From an uncultured Pelagibacteraceae bacterium (GTDB taxonomy: Bacteria; Pseudomonadota; Alphaproteobacteria; Pelagibacterales; Pelagibacteraceae): 43,596 nucleotides of DNA. The stretch is from assembly GCA_902604065.1 (NCBI GenBank), contig CACKXF010000007.1, forward strand, positions 1 through 43,596, written 5' to 3'. Shown one piece after another: positions 35,225-43,596 of the stretch. The notes below the pieces were generated by a model. That model was not told the origin of the DNA. It made no database searches and was given only the letters and a program-made list of their open reading frames with translations. Position numbers and translations under genes: made by a program. Positions within the stretch are counted from its first letter, which is position 1, and each line of letters starts with the position of its first letter.

Positions 35225-35933
35225 AAATTATATTTTTAGCTCTAGCTTCATCTAAATAAAAATATTTTTTAATCTTCAAATTTTTTTCAAATTCGATCAC
35301 TAATGGGTTACCAGTTGGAATTTCTAATTCATTAATTTTTTCATCTGAAATCTTGAATAAAAATTTATACAGTGCTCTTAAGGAATTCCCATGTGCTGAG
35401 ACTAAAATATTTTTATCTTTAGAAAGATTTTTTTTAATCTCATTTTCATAAAAAGGCATTACTCTTTCATAAGTATTTTTTAAAGACTCAGTAAATGGTA
35501 TCATACCAACTGGAATACTTCCATTTAGTGGACTGAAATTTGATAGATATGTACTGTCTTCTGGCATTGGCGGTGGAGGTATATTCCATGATCTTCTATA
35601 TTTTTTGAACTGTTCCTCACCAATTTTTTTTTTAGTTTCATTTTTATTAAGACCAGTTAATGATCCGTAATGTCTCTCATTCAACTGCCAAGCAGTATTA
35701 AATTTAAGATCAAGTTTATTTCTTTGAAGTATTGTTGTTAAAGTTTTTATCGCTCTTTTTAAAAAGGAAGTATAAGAAATATCAATTTTTATATTCAGCA
35801 TTTTTATTAGCTCTCCTGACTTTTCTGCTTCCGCCACCCCTTTTTCTGAAAGACCCACGTCCACCCATCCTGTAAATCTATTTTCTGCGTTCCAAGTACT
35901 TTGACCGTGTCTAATAAGGATTAATTTACTCAT
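35214..35933 (-). CDS. gpmA: 2,3-bisphosphoglycerate-dependent phosphoglycerate mutase
   Basis: A 239-residue histidine phosphatase-superfamily enzyme that interconverts 3- and 2-phosphoglycerate in glycolysis and gluconeogenesis. 'LILIRHGQSTWNAENRFTGWVDVGLSEKG' carries the phosphorylated His and specificity residues. 'SYTSFLKRAIKTL', 'QLNERHYGSLTGLNK' and the second catalytic His in 'LVSAHGNSLRALYKFL' follow. The length and the 'PTGNPLV' tail are typical of GpmA. It overlaps the 3' end of the murU-like gene and its start is 40 bases from the divergent VanZ-like gene. Confidence 0.96.
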   Translation of the reverse strand: MSKLILIRHGQSTWNAENRFTGWVDVGLSEKGVAEAEKSGELIKMLNIKIDISYTSFLKRAIKTLTTILQRNKLDLKFNTAWQLNERHYGSLTGLNKNETKKKIGEEQFKKYRRSWNIPPPPMPEDSTYLSNFSPLNGSIPVGMIPFTESLKNTYERVMPFYENEIKKNLSKDKNILVSAHGNSLRALYKFLFKISDEKINELEIPTGNPLVIEFEKNLKIKKYFYLDEARAKNIIFNQ

Positions 35934-35973
35934 AATAGTTAATTCAATTATTTTGTACTATAATAATATTAAA

Positions 35974-36366
35974 ATGAAAAATACTATATTTGAAATAATA
36001 AAATATACATACTACTTATCTTTAATAGCTTTAATAATTTTGTACTTGTTCCCAGGCAGCCTTATTGGCTTTCTTCTATATGGTGATATTGGAAAACAAC
36101 CTAATCTAATTTCCAATCCAATTGGCACTTCAATTAATCATCTAATATTCTTTTTCTATTTGGGTATTCTTGGTTTTATTATACACGTCAAGTATAAAAA
36201 GATAATTTATAGTTTCCCTTTTTTAATTTGTGTTTCAATTCTATTTGAATTGTTGCATTTAATAATTCCTAATAGAGCTTTTGAACTTAATGATTTATTT
36301 GCTAATAGTGTGGGAGTTTTGTCTGCCTTTTTTATACTTATCTTTATTAAAAAATTAAAAAATTAA
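35974..36366 (+). CDS. VanZ-like membrane protein
   Basis: A 130-residue protein with about four transmembrane helices: 'YYLSLIALIILYLFPGSLIG', a second around 'INHLIFFFYLGILGFII', a third at 'FPFLICVSILFELLHLIIP' and a final 'VGVLSAFFILIFI'. The 'FELLHLxxPxRxFELNDLFANSVGVL' stretch is the VanZ-family signature. I start at ATG 35974; an in-frame TTG at 35953 is upstream of a TATAAT (35959-35964) that could serve as its -10 element, so translation from there is unlikely. The function of VanZ-like proteins is not known in general. The nuclease follows after three bases. Confidence 0.75.
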   Translation: MKNTIFEIIKYTYYLSLIALIILYLFPGSLIGFLLYGDIGKQPNLISNPIGTSINHLIFFFYLGILGFIIHVKYKKIIYSFPFLICVSILFELLHLIIPNRAFELNDLFANSVGVLSAFFILIFIKKLKN

Positions 36367-36369
36367 ATC

Positions 36370-36861
36370 ATGCGAACAATAATTATATTTTTAATGTTCT
36401 CTACCAACATTCTGGCTCAAGAGATAGTTGGAATTCCTAAAATTGTGGATGGTGATACTATATACATTAATAATTATAAAATAAGACTTGAGGGTATAGA
36501 TGCTCCAGAAATGAAACAAAAATGTAAAAAAGAAAAACTCAAAATTTCATCAATTATAGGTTATACTTTTTATGAAAATTATTATTGTGGCAAATATTCA
36601 AAAGAAAACCTTGAAGCCAAGGTCAAAGGATTGGAAATTAAATGCATTTCTTCTACTAAAGACAGATATAAAAGATACTTAGCTAAGTGTTTCAAAGGTA
36701 AAATAAATCTTAATAGATGGATGGTTAGGAACGGTCATGCAGTAGCTTATAGACGATATTCAAAAGAATATATACCTGATGAAGATTTTGCGAAGGAAAA
36801 TAAGCTAGGTTTATGGAAAGGGAAATTTTTAAACCCAGAAAAATGGAGAAAGCTTAATTAA
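36370..36861 (+). CDS. Secreted thermonuclease-like (SNase) protein
   Basis: A 163-residue protein with an N-terminal signal peptide ('MRTIIIFLMFSTNILAQ', cut likely after Ala). The SNase domain shows 'VDGDTIYINNYKIRLEGIDAPEMKQKC' (metal Asp and catalytic Arg), 'KGLEIKCISSTKDRYKRYLAKC' and 'INLNRWMVRNGHAVAYRRYS', with 'ENKLGLWKG' near the end. It is expected to cut DNA or RNA in the periplasm or outside, possibly for nucleotide scavenging. It lies three bases after the VanZ-like gene and 20 bases before the lipoprotein gene. Two Cys pairs could form disulfides. Confidence 0.88.
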   Translation: MRTIIIFLMFSTNILAQEIVGIPKIVDGDTIYINNYKIRLEGIDAPEMKQKCKKEKLKISSIIGYTFYENYYCGKYSKENLEAKVKGLEIKCISSTKDRYKRYLAKCFKGKINLNRWMVRNGHAVAYRRYSKEYIPDEDFAKENKLGLWKGKFLNPEKWRKLN

Positions 36862-36881
36862 TTTTTAGTATAAATTGATTA

Positions 36882-37481
36882 GTGATTCATTATAAAAAAA
36901 ATTTAATTATATTTCTTTTTTTAATTTTATCAGCTTGCTCTTCAATTCCTAAAAACACACAAAATAGTTGTGCAATATTTGAAGAACGATATCTCTGGTA
37001 TAAACATGCCAAAGCCTCTTATGAAAAATGGGGAGCCCCTATACACTTGCAATTAGCTTTCGTAAAAAAAGAAAGTGATTTTAATTGGTTGGCTAAACCA
37101 CCTCGAAAAAAACTTTTTAAAGTTATTCCTTTTAAAAGACCTTCATCGTCATTTGGATATTCACAAGCCGTTAAGGGAACTTGGGAACAATATAAAAGAG
37201 AGACTAAAAATCCTTTAGCAACAAGGGCGAGATTTAAAGATTCTGTTGACTTTATAGGATGGTACATAAATAAAACTAACAAAATTTTAAAAATTTCAAA
37301 GAAGGATCCTTATAGACAATATTTGGCTTACTACAAAGGGTGGGGCGATTATAAAAATTACTCTAAGGATAAAAAAGCAATCATTTATGCTAAGTCAGTT
37401 AAAGATATGGCTTCAAAATACAGGAAACAATTGACTACTTGTAAAAAAAACTTGGATAAAAATAAGTATATTATTTTTTAA
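36882..37481 (+). CDS. Transglycosylase SLT-like lipoprotein
   Basis: A 199-residue protein with a lipoprotein signal: 'LIIFLFLILSACSS', lipidated at C19. The next part has 'PIHLQLAFVKKESDFNW', where E64 fits the catalytic Glu of lytic transglycosylases, then 'SSFGYSQAVKGTWEQY' (SLT motif with a Gly-Tyr) and 'YLAYYKGWGDY'. This is the short alphaproteobacterial transglycosylase lipoprotein type, thought to cleave peptidoglycan. The start is a GTG at 36882; the preceding in-frame codons include a stop, so no earlier start exists. Its end overlaps the convergent RND pump gene by 11 bases. Confidence 0.83.
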   Translation: MIHYKKNLIIFLFLILSACSSIPKNTQNSCAIFEERYLWYKHAKASYEKWGAPIHLQLAFVKKESDFNWLAKPPRKKLFKVIPFKRPSSSFGYSQAVKGTWEQYKRETKNPLATRARFKDSVDFIGWYINKTNKILKISKKDPYRQYLAYYKGWGDYKNYSKDKKAIIYAKSVKDMASKYRKQLTTCKKNLDKNKYIIF

Positions 37482-40400
37482 GTTGTTTATTTAATTCTAT
37501 TTCGACTGCGTCAATTCTTTGAGTATTTTTGCCAATAATAGAATAAATCGTGGGAATAACATATAATGTAAAAAAAGTTGAAAAAATCATTCCCCCAAAT
37601 ATTGTTATTCCTACAGTTAGTCTACTCGCGGCTCCCGGTCCAGAACCGAGTATAAGTGGTAGCACTCCTATAATAGTTGAGAGACTTGTCATTAAAATAG
37701 GTCTAAATCTTATAGAAGCAGCCTCTATAATTGATACTTCTAAACTTTTTCCCTCTTTTCTTAATTGATTTGCAAATTCCACAATTAAAATTCCATTTTT
37801 AGCTGATAAGCCAATTAATATTATTAAAGCTATTTGACTATAAATATTTAAAGATGAGCCCACTACTAATATTCCCAATAAACCACCCAGTATTGCTAAA
37901 GGAACTGTAAGCATAATAGTTAGAGGGTGTTTCCAGCTCTCAAACTGAGCGCACATTGCCAAATATGCTGTAACCAAAGCCAATATAAAGATAATATATA
38001 ATTCAGTATTGGTTTTTTTATACTCTTCACTTTCTCCTTTGTAAGCGATTTTAGCTTCCGGAGTATTCTCTTCAACAACTTTAACCAAGAAATTTAAAGC
38101 TTGATCTAAAGAGTAGTCACCAACTAATCTTGCTGAAATTGTAACTGCTTTTTGTCTATTATACCTTGCTAAAAAAGGCGACTGACCCTCTTCCTCGTAT
38201 CGAATTAAATTCGAGACAGAAACAAGTTTGCCATTATTATTTGATCTAACAAAAACTTTACTTATACTATCCGGTTCTTGTCTATCTTTAATATCACCCT
38301 GCAGAATAATTGAGTATTCTTTTCCATCCCTAGTGAAATTTGTAACTCTCTTAGAACCAAAAATAGTTTCAATTGTTCTTCCTATATCTTCTGTTGAAAC
38401 ACCTAAATCAGCGGCTTTTTTTTGATCAATTTGAACATTAAGTTGCGGTTTATTTAAATCAAAGTCATCCTGTATTGATGTTAACCCAGGATTCTTTCTA
38501 GCCTCTTTTTTAATAAGATTTTTCCATTCTATTAATTGATCGTAGGTATTCCCTAAAATTACAAATTGAACAGGACTCTCTACACCACCTGTTCTTATAC
38601 CTTGAGGCATTATTGGAAACGCTAGAACACCCGGTACCTGAGAAATTTTTCCAAAGGACTCTCTCATTATTTTAACACCGTGACGATCTCTTTTAGCCCA
38701 TGGCTCTAATAAAACTATTATAAAACCACTATTAACCTGTTTTGCTGATTTACCAAATCCAGGAACTCGTAATATAAGTTTTCTGTATTCCCCATTTCCT
38801 ACATTTGGCAATAAAAGATTTTCAATATCTTCTGCTTTAGATTTTGTAAAATTAAACCCTGATCCTTGAGGAGCTTTAACTATTACAAAAAAAGCTCCTC
38901 TATCCTCAGGAGCAATTAATTCTTTTGGAGCATAATTAAATAAAAAAATAGTAAGAGATAATACAATTCCTAAAAATGAAATTATTATTTTTCTTTTTCT
39001 TACCCATGAAACTAGAGACTGTTTGTAAACTGATGTAATATTCTTTAAAAATTTCTCAAACTTAATAACAATCTTTGATTTATTCATGTTTTTTTTTAAA
39101 ACTTTGCTGCCTATCATTGGGCTTAAGGAAAGTGCTACAAAACTTGATATAACTACGGCTGAAGCCAAAGTGATAGCTGTTTGAGTAAATAATACTCCAG
39201 TAATACCTTTGATAAATATAAGTGGAATAAAAACTGCAACTAATACAACTGTAGTAGCTATTATTGCAAAAGAAACTTGTTTTGCCCCTTTGTATGCAGC
39301 AACTAGAGGCGTATCTCCCAACTCTATTCTTCTAACAATATTCTCAAGCATAACTATCGCGTCATCAACCACAATACCAATTGCTAAGACAAGTGCCATT
39401 AATGTGAACAGATTTATTGAGAAATCAAAAAAGTATATGGATAAAAAGGTAGATATTAAAGAAACTGGTAAGGCTATTAAAGGCACTATTAATGCTCTGA
39501 TATTACCTAAAAATAGATAAATTATTATCGTAACTAATATTAAAGCAATAAATAAAGTTTTATAAACTTCTTTTATTGCAGCTTTTATATAATTACTTCT
39601 GTCAAAAGAAACCTCCAAAGATGTTCCAGGCGGTAATCCTGGTCTTATTTCTTTGATCTTACTCTTAACTCCATTTGCAACTTTAATAGTATTTGCATCT
39701 GATTGTTGGTATATACCAATACCAACAACTTGTTTACCATTTCCTTTAAACAAGGTTCTAGTTGACTCTGCTCCTAATTCAACTCTAGCTACATCTGAGA
39801 GTGTAATGATTGAGCCGTCCCTAGCTCTTTTAAGTGGTAATTTCTTATAGCTCTCTAAATTTTTATAAGCTTTATCTAACTTAATAGTTAAATCAACATC
39901 TTTAGACTCTATTCTTCCTGCAGGAAACTCAACATTTTCTTTTCTTAAAACTGACTCCACTTCTTGTGTTGTTAAATCTCTAGCTGCAAGAGCTAATGGA
40001 TCAAGCCATACCCTTAAAGAAAGTTCTCTTTCCCCTCCTAAACGGACTCTACCAACTCCTTCTACAGTTGAAAATAAATCCGTAAGATATCTATCAGCAT
40101 AATCAGTTAGTTCTAAATCTGTCATAGCATCTGAATTAAAAGATAACCACATTGTTGTTCTCATACCGGCACTTTGTTTAAATATTTCAGGTTGTTCCGC
40201 TCCATCTGGAAGATTATCTAATACTCTTGCAACAGAACTTCTAACGTCATTAGCCACATCGTCTAAGTCCAGGTTGTTTTCAAAGGTAAGAGTAATTCTA
40301 GAACTTTCATCTTCACTGAAAGAGTCTATAGTTTCTAATCCAGGCGTTCCTCCAACAAAATCTTCTATTCTTTGAGTTATCTGAGTGTCTATAATTTCAG

Positions 40401-40566
40401 CAGATGCACCTTTGTACTCGGTCTGAATAGTGACAACAGGAGGTTGAACATCAGGTAATTCATCTGTTGGTATTTCTTTAAAAGTAAACAAACCAAAGAT
40501 GACTAAAACTATGCTCATCACAGATGCGACTACAGGTCTTTTAATTGATAAATCGGTTAAAAACAT
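37471..40566 (-). CDS. RND efflux transporter, inner-membrane pump (HAE1-like)
   Basis: A 1031-residue proton-driven pump of the AcrB/MexB fold with 12 membrane helices and two large periplasmic loops. The N-terminal 'MFLTDLSIKRPVVASVMSIVLVIFGLF' and 'EIPTDELPDVQPP' are typical. The paired Asp of helix 4 is in 'LALVLAIGIVVDDAIVMLENI'. C-terminal landmarks include 'MLTVPLAILGGLLGIL' and 'LIGLSAKNGILIVEFANQLRKEG'. It exports drugs, bile-like compounds or lipids, but the substrate cannot be read. It starts four bases after the adaptor gene. No TolC-type outer membrane channel is in the window. Confidence 0.93.
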   Translation of the reverse strand: MFLTDLSIKRPVVASVMSIVLVIFGLFTFKEIPTDELPDVQPPVVTIQTEYKGASAEIIDTQITQRIEDFVGGTPGLETIDSFSEDESSRITLTFENNLDLDDVANDVRSSVARVLDNLPDGAEQPEIFKQSAGMRTTMWLSFNSDAMTDLELTDYADRYLTDLFSTVEGVGRVRLGGERELSLRVWLDPLALAARDLTTQEVESVLRKENVEFPAGRIESKDVDLTIKLDKAYKNLESYKKLPLKRARDGSIITLSDVARVELGAESTRTLFKGNGKQVVGIGIYQQSDANTIKVANGVKSKIKEIRPGLPPGTSLEVSFDRSNYIKAAIKEVYKTLFIALILVTIIIYLFLGNIRALIVPLIALPVSLISTFLSIYFFDFSINLFTLMALVLAIGIVVDDAIVMLENIVRRIELGDTPLVAAYKGAKQVSFAIIATTVVLVAVFIPLIFIKGITGVLFTQTAITLASAVVISSFVALSLSPMIGSKVLKKNMNKSKIVIKFEKFLKNITSVYKQSLVSWVRKRKIIISFLGIVLSLTIFLFNYAPKELIAPEDRGAFFVIVKAPQGSGFNFTKSKAEDIENLLLPNVGNGEYRKLILRVPGFGKSAKQVNSGFIIVLLEPWAKRDRHGVKIMRESFGKISQVPGVLAFPIMPQGIRTGGVESPVQFVILGNTYDQLIEWKNLIKKEARKNPGLTSIQDDFDLNKPQLNVQIDQKKAADLGVSTEDIGRTIETIFGSKRVTNFTRDGKEYSIILQGDIKDRQEPDSISKVFVRSNNNGKLVSVSNLIRYEEEGQSPFLARYNRQKAVTISARLVGDYSLDQALNFLVKVVEENTPEAKIAYKGESEEYKKTNTELYIIFILALVTAYLAMCAQFESWKHPLTIMLTVPLAILGGLLGILVVGSSLNIYSQIALIILIGLSAKNGILIVEFANQLRKEGKSLEVSIIEAASIRFRPILMTSLSTIIGVLPLILGSGPGAASRLTVGITIFGGMIFSTFFTLYVIPTIYSIIGKNTQRIDAVEIELNKQLKK

Positions 40567-40570
40567 TTTA

Positions 40571-41443
40571 TTATTTAGTATTAATAATTTTCACTTTTGA
40601 TTTATTTCTCACTTTAGAAACACCTTCAGAAATCACTAAGTCTCCCTCCTTAATGCCTGATTCAACAGATATTTTGCCAAAATTTCTGTTTCCAATTTTG
40701 ATGTTTCTTTTTTCTGCAGTATCATTTTTAACAATATAAACAAAAGAAGTACTTCCTTGGATTGTAACCGCACTTTCTGGTACTCCAATCTGATTGATTT
40801 CATCATAAATTATTTTGACAGTCATCAGCTGACCAGGAATAATTTTAAATGTTTCATTGTTGACCGAAATTCTTGCTAAAATAGATCTCGTTGAAGGGTC
40901 TATTCTTGAACTAATAGAAGTTACTTTACCTTTAAAAATTTTACCAGCAAAAGCTGAATTCGTTATTTCCGCTTTTAAGCCTGGTTTTAATATACCCACA
41001 TAGCTTTCAGGAATTTTAATATCTATTACAATTTTTTTTAAATCATCAAGTGTAATGATCAAACTGTCCGATCCAAGCACTCCTTGAGCAATTTCTCTTT
41101 TACCAAGTTTACCTGCAAAATCTGCAATAATATTATTATTATTTTTCAAAGCTGCTATGATTTCCCCTTTTTTGACATATCTATTCTGTATTCTTAAATT
41201 TCCAGCAAGATCATTTTTTTTTATTCTATAAGTTTTAGAATTTTGAGCTAAAGCAGTGCCAAATGTTTCAATGCTTTTATAAAATTGTGATTTTTCAACT
41301 TGTTTAACTATTACACCAGGCGCCGGTCTTACACTGAATTTTTTTTTAAAGTGCAAGCCTATAAAATGCCTTGCAACAATTATAACTGTAATAGCTACAA
41401 AAAATATAATTATAAAAGTTTTTATTTTAGTTGACGTTTTCAT
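40571..41443 (-). CDS. RND efflux periplasmic adaptor (membrane fusion protein)
   Basis: A 290-residue adaptor with one N-terminal membrane anchor ('FIIIFFVAITVIIVARHFIG'). The HlyD/AcrA-like lipoyl half-motifs 'GNLRIQNRYVKKGEIIAAL' and a beta-barrel region with 'ITSISSRIDPSTRSILARISV'-type 'VTSISSRIDPSTRSI' and 'IPGQLMTVKI' follow. The coiled-coil hairpin found in most adaptors appears very short or missing, which accounts for the small size against about 370-400 in usual members. It links the pump to an outer membrane channel encoded elsewhere. Downstream of sseA by two bases, upstream of the pump. Confidence 0.88.
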   Translation of the reverse strand: MKTSTKIKTFIIIFFVAITVIIVARHFIGLHFKKKFSVRPAPGVIVKQVEKSQFYKSIETFGTALAQNSKTYRIKKNDLAGNLRIQNRYVKKGEIIAALKNNNNIIADFAGKLGKREIAQGVLGSDSLIITLDDLKKIVIDIKIPESYVGILKPGLKAEITNSAFAGKIFKGKVTSISSRIDPSTRSILARISVNNETFKIIPGQLMTVKIIYDEINQIGVPESAVTIQGSTSFVYIVKNDTAEKRNIKIGNRNFGKISVESGIKEGDLVISEGVSKVRNKSKVKIINTK

Positions 41444-41445
41444 TT

Positions 41446-42261
41446 TTATTTAAGCCCGTACTCCGCCCAAGAACCGTCGTATATAACTGGTAATTTGTTA
41501 TTTACAATAGTGTTAGCGAGGCCTAAGACACAGGCTGTTATACCACTTCCGCAGCTAAAAGCTAATTTTTCGTTTAAATTTACTCCATGGTTTAAGAATA
41601 TTTTCTCTAATTCATCTTTTTTTTTAAAGGTATTGTTCTCAGAATTAATAATTTTTGAATACGGTAAGTTTTTTGATCCTTCTATATTACCTTTTTTTAA
41701 ATTTTTTCTTGGTTCGTCAACCAAACCTTTAAATCTATTTTCTCCCCTAGCATCTACTAAACAAAATTCTTTTTTTTTAATATTTTCTTCCACTTGTTTC
41801 AAATTTATTACTAAATTTCTTTTAATTGAAGCTTTGTAGAGCATAGGTGTCAAGTTCGTTTTTTTTTTTGTAAGTGGCCTATTTTCTAGTTTCCATTTTT
41901 TTAAACCTCCATCTAAAACTGAAACTAAATTCATATCATGACCAAAGTATAAAAATGTAAACCAACATCTACTCGCGCTAAGTATATCAGAATTATCATA
42001 AATAATTATTTGATCCTTATTTTTTATACCTAATTTAGAAACTATTTTTTCCCATTCTTCTAATTTAGGAAGCATGTGTGGCAAAGAAATTTCTTGATTA
42101 GAGTTTTTATCTAAATCGAAAAAAATAGATTTTTCGATGTGATTTTCTTGATATTCTTGAAATGCGTTTCTTTTTGTATTTGGTAAATGCCAAGTAGCAT
42201 CTAAAATTTTTACTCCATCAATATTTTCAGCAAGCCAACTGGTTGATTTTAACGGGTTCAT
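41446..42261 (-). CDS. sseA: 3-mercaptopyruvate/thiosulfate sulfurtransferase
   Basis: A 271-residue two-domain rhodanese. The N-terminal inactive domain has 'VKILDATWHLPNTKRNAFQEY' and 'SIFFDLD'; the C-terminal domain has 'CLVDARGENRFKG' and the persulfide-forming C237 in 'LAFSCGSGITACVLGLA'. The CGSGITA loop fits 3-mercaptopyruvate sulfurtransferases (SseA) better than thiosulfate enzymes. It transfers sulfane sulfur to cyanide or thiols and supports cysteine breakdown. Its ATG overlaps the msrA stop (ATGA), so both sulfur-linked genes are coupled. Confidence 0.92.
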   Translation of the reverse strand: MNPLKSTSWLAENIDGVKILDATWHLPNTKRNAFQEYQENHIEKSIFFDLDKNSNQEISLPHMLPKLEEWEKIVSKLGIKNKDQIIIYDNSDILSASRCWFTFLYFGHDMNLVSVLDGGLKKWKLENRPLTKKKTNLTPMLYKASIKRNLVINLKQVEENIKKKEFCLVDARGENRFKGLVDEPRKNLKKGNIEGSKNLPYSKIINSENNTFKKKDELEKIFLNHGVNLNEKLAFSCGSGITACVLGLANTIVNNKLPVIYDGSWAEYGLK

Positions 42262-42707
42262 CTTTGGTTCTTTTCTATATATTTTTGATGATATTCCTCT
42301 GCTTTACAGTAATTTTTAACTGGAGAAATATTTGTTTCAATTTTATTATTAAAAACTTTATTAAATTTTTCTTTAATTTTATCTGCCACTACTTTTTGTT
42401 GTTCATTTTCATAAAATATTTCACTTCTGTATTGAGTTCCCACATCAGGAAATTGCATATCCTTTTGTGTTGGGTCATGTAACTTGAAAAAGAGCTCTAA
42501 AATTTTTTCAAATGAAATGACATCTTCATCAAAGGTCAACTTAACAGTCTCGGCATGACCTGTATTTCCTTGACAAACCTCTTCATAAGTTACCTTTGAT
42601 TTATAACCCCCAGCATATCCTACTTCGGTATTTATTATACCTTTTTGGGTTTTAAATTTTTCTTCAGGTTTCCAGAAACAACCCATTGCTAAGTAACATT
42701 TTTGCAT
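42258..42707 (-). CDS. msrA: Peptide methionine sulfoxide reductase MsrA
   Basis: A 149-residue enzyme that reduces the S-epimer of methionine sulfoxide in oxidised proteins. The catalytic Cys is C10 in 'YLAMGCFWKPEEKF', with 'TEVGYAGGY', 'NTGHAETVKLTFD', 'HDPTQKDMQFPDVGTQYRS' and 'YYCKAEEYHQKY'-type 'NYCKAEEYHQKYI' following. The GCFWKPE form (Lys-Pro rather than Gly-Val/Thr-Glu) belongs to a known subgroup. C129 of 'NYCKAEEYHQ' could be the resolving Cys. It is the first gene of the run msrA-sseA-adaptor-pump and diverges from the DMT exporter, with 39 bases between starts. Confidence 0.95.
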   Translation of the reverse strand: MQKCYLAMGCFWKPEEKFKTQKGIINTEVGYAGGYKSKVTYEEVCQGNTGHAETVKLTFDEDVISFEKILELFFKLHDPTQKDMQFPDVGTQYRSEIFYENEQQKVVADKIKEKFNKVFNNKIETNISPVKNYCKAEEYHQKYIEKNQR

Positions 42708-42732
42708 AAGTTATATTATATGTTATGAAGTT

Positions 42733-42739
42733 AAGAGGA
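42733..42739 (+). promoter_or_regulatory. Shine-Dalgarno sequence deciding a TTG start
   Basis: AAGAGGA lies seven bases before the TTG at 42747. Because clear ribosome-binding sites are rare in this window, it is good support for that TTG over the in-frame ATG at 42774. Confidence 0.6.
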
Positions 42740-42746
42740 TAATAAA

Positions 42747-43596
42747 TTGCTTACTAAAAATCAAATAGGCGTAATGTACATGATAGCAAGCGTAATAAGC
42801 TTTTCTATAATGGATATTTGCGTTAAGTGGCTTGATTACTATCCGGTTGGGCAAGTCCTCTTTTTAAGATTCTTTATAGGTTTTATTCCAATTTTTTTTA
42901 TAATTCCAAAAAACAGATTATTTGACTTTTATAAAACATCGAGACCTGGACTTCATGCGTTTAGAGCAGTATGTGGAGCTTTAGCAATTATAGCTTTATT
43001 TTTTGGCTTGAGAGAGCTTCCTTTGGCTGATGTTGTCTCGCTTACTTTTGGCGGACCAATATTCGTAACAGTTGCTTCAATTTTTTTCTTAAGTGAAAGA
43101 GTAGGAATTAAAAGATGGTCAGCAGTTTTAGTTGGTTTTATTGGAATGTTATTAATAGTTCAACCTGCATTTGTTGAAGTAAATTATTACTATATTTCTC
43201 CAATCATATTTTGTATTTTTTTTGCTTGTGTAGCTATAAGTGTAAGATCTTTATCCAAAACTGAACCTAACTACACAATAGCCTTTTACTTCACTCTATT
43301 ATGTACAATTCTAGGTTTGCTTACAACGATCAAAGGGGATTGGATATTACCCTCAAAAATAGACTTTATAATATTCATAGTGCTAGGCTTATGTGGAAGT
43401 GTAGGTAATTTGTTATTAACTCATAGTTACAGATTAGCAGAGGCATCACTAGTTACTCCAATAAAATATTTAAGTTTAGTTTTTGCAATAGTTTTTGGTT
43501 TTTTAATTTGGAGTGAAATTCCGAAGTTATTAACACTTTTTGGCGCTCTATTAGTTATTACCAGCTCATTAATAATTTTCATGAGGGAAAATAAAC
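42747..43596 (+). CDS. DMT/EamA-family membrane exporter, 3' end cut by window
   Basis: An open frame from TTG 42747 runs past the right edge (283 codons visible, no stop). It encodes about ten hydrophobic helices in two EamA-type repeats. Landmarks: 'SFSIMDICVKWL' and 'YPVGQVLFLRFFIGFIPI' in helices 1-2, 'LPLADVVSLTFGGPIF' around helix 4, 'FFLSERVGIKRW' after it and 'EASLVTPIKYLSLVFA' in the second repeat. EamA proteins export metabolites or amino acids; the substrate is not readable. TTG is preferred because a ribosome-binding site precedes it. A few C-terminal residues are missing. It diverges from msrA. Confidence 0.88.
   Translation, partial: MLTKNQIGVMYMIASVISFSIMDICVKWLDYYPVGQVLFLRFFIGFIPIFFIIPKNRLFDFYKTSRPGLHAFRAVCGALAIIALFFGLRELPLADVVSLTFGGPIFVTVASIFFLSERVGIKRWSAVLVGFIGMLLIVQPAFVEVNYYYISPIIFCIFFACVAISVRSLSKTEPNYTIAFYFTLLCTILGLLTTIKGDWILPSKIDFIIFIVLGLCGSVGNLLLTHSYRLAEASLVTPIKYLSLVFAIVFGFLIWSEIPKLLTLFGALLVITSSLIIFMRENK

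Noticed and set aside
35953-35973. VanZ-like protein starting at TTG 35953
   Set aside because: A TATAAT lies between that codon and the ATG at 35974, and the extra residues (YYNNIK) are not typical of a start region.

Overview
This window is a stretch of a compact, AT-rich (roughly 30% GC by eye) alphaproteobacterial chromosome. It is most likely from the Pelagibacterales (SAR11) or a close relative. The evidence is the gene content and style: an Irr-type Fur protein beside fabA-fabB-fabI, a RegB/RegA redox pair, a ChvG/ChvI-type pair, an ubiE-ubiB-coaBC-dut run, mutM-rpsT-dnaA-dnaN-gyrB in a row, many ATGA overlaps and almost no intergenic DNA. I see no tRNA, rRNA, CRISPR array, insertion sequence or prophage. 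No gene-free stretch exceeds about 215 bases.

Layout. 1-2742 (+): the tail of infB, then rbfA, rpsO and pnp (translation and RNA decay). 2747-5840 (-): a small GNAT-like protein, then fabI, fabB and fabA (unsaturated fatty acid synthesis; transcribed fabA to fabI). 5918-8816 (+): irr, then katG and a small DUF2061 membrane protein; the katG promoter carries an Irr-box-like palindrome. 8819-13918 (-): a six-gene run ubiE-ubiB-coaBC-dut-thiF/moeB-like-SH3 protein. 13929-20028 (+): mutM, rpsT, dnaA, dnaN and a short gyrB, without recF. 20034-25170: regB (+) and regA (+) on either side of a minus-strand polyamine cluster (ornithine decarboxylase, deoxyhypusine-synthase-like enzyme, agmatinase-like ureohydrolase). 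25173-26700 (-): bioY and an ABC ATPase with no visible permease. 26740-35224 (+): polA, chvI, chvG, ahcY, tsaE, and an amgK-like/murU-like pair. 35214-35933 (-): gpmA. 35974-37481 (+): VanZ-like protein, secreted nuclease and lytic-transglycosylase-like lipoprotein. 37471-42707 (-): msrA, sseA and an RND efflux adaptor and pump. 42747-end (+): a DMT-family exporter cut by the window edge.

Themes. Most genes are core housekeeping. The points most worth following are: (i) a predicted iron/peroxide circuit in which Irr may repress katG through an operator that covers the -10 element; (ii) a polyamine cluster with a bacterial deoxyhypusine-synthase homologue and a structured decarboxylase leader; (iii) a GyrB lacking most of the insertion usual in proteobacteria; (iv) all six convergent gene pairs meeting with four or fewer bases between them or overlapping, so intrinsic terminators have no room. 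Functions are read from motifs in the translated sequences; no database search was run.
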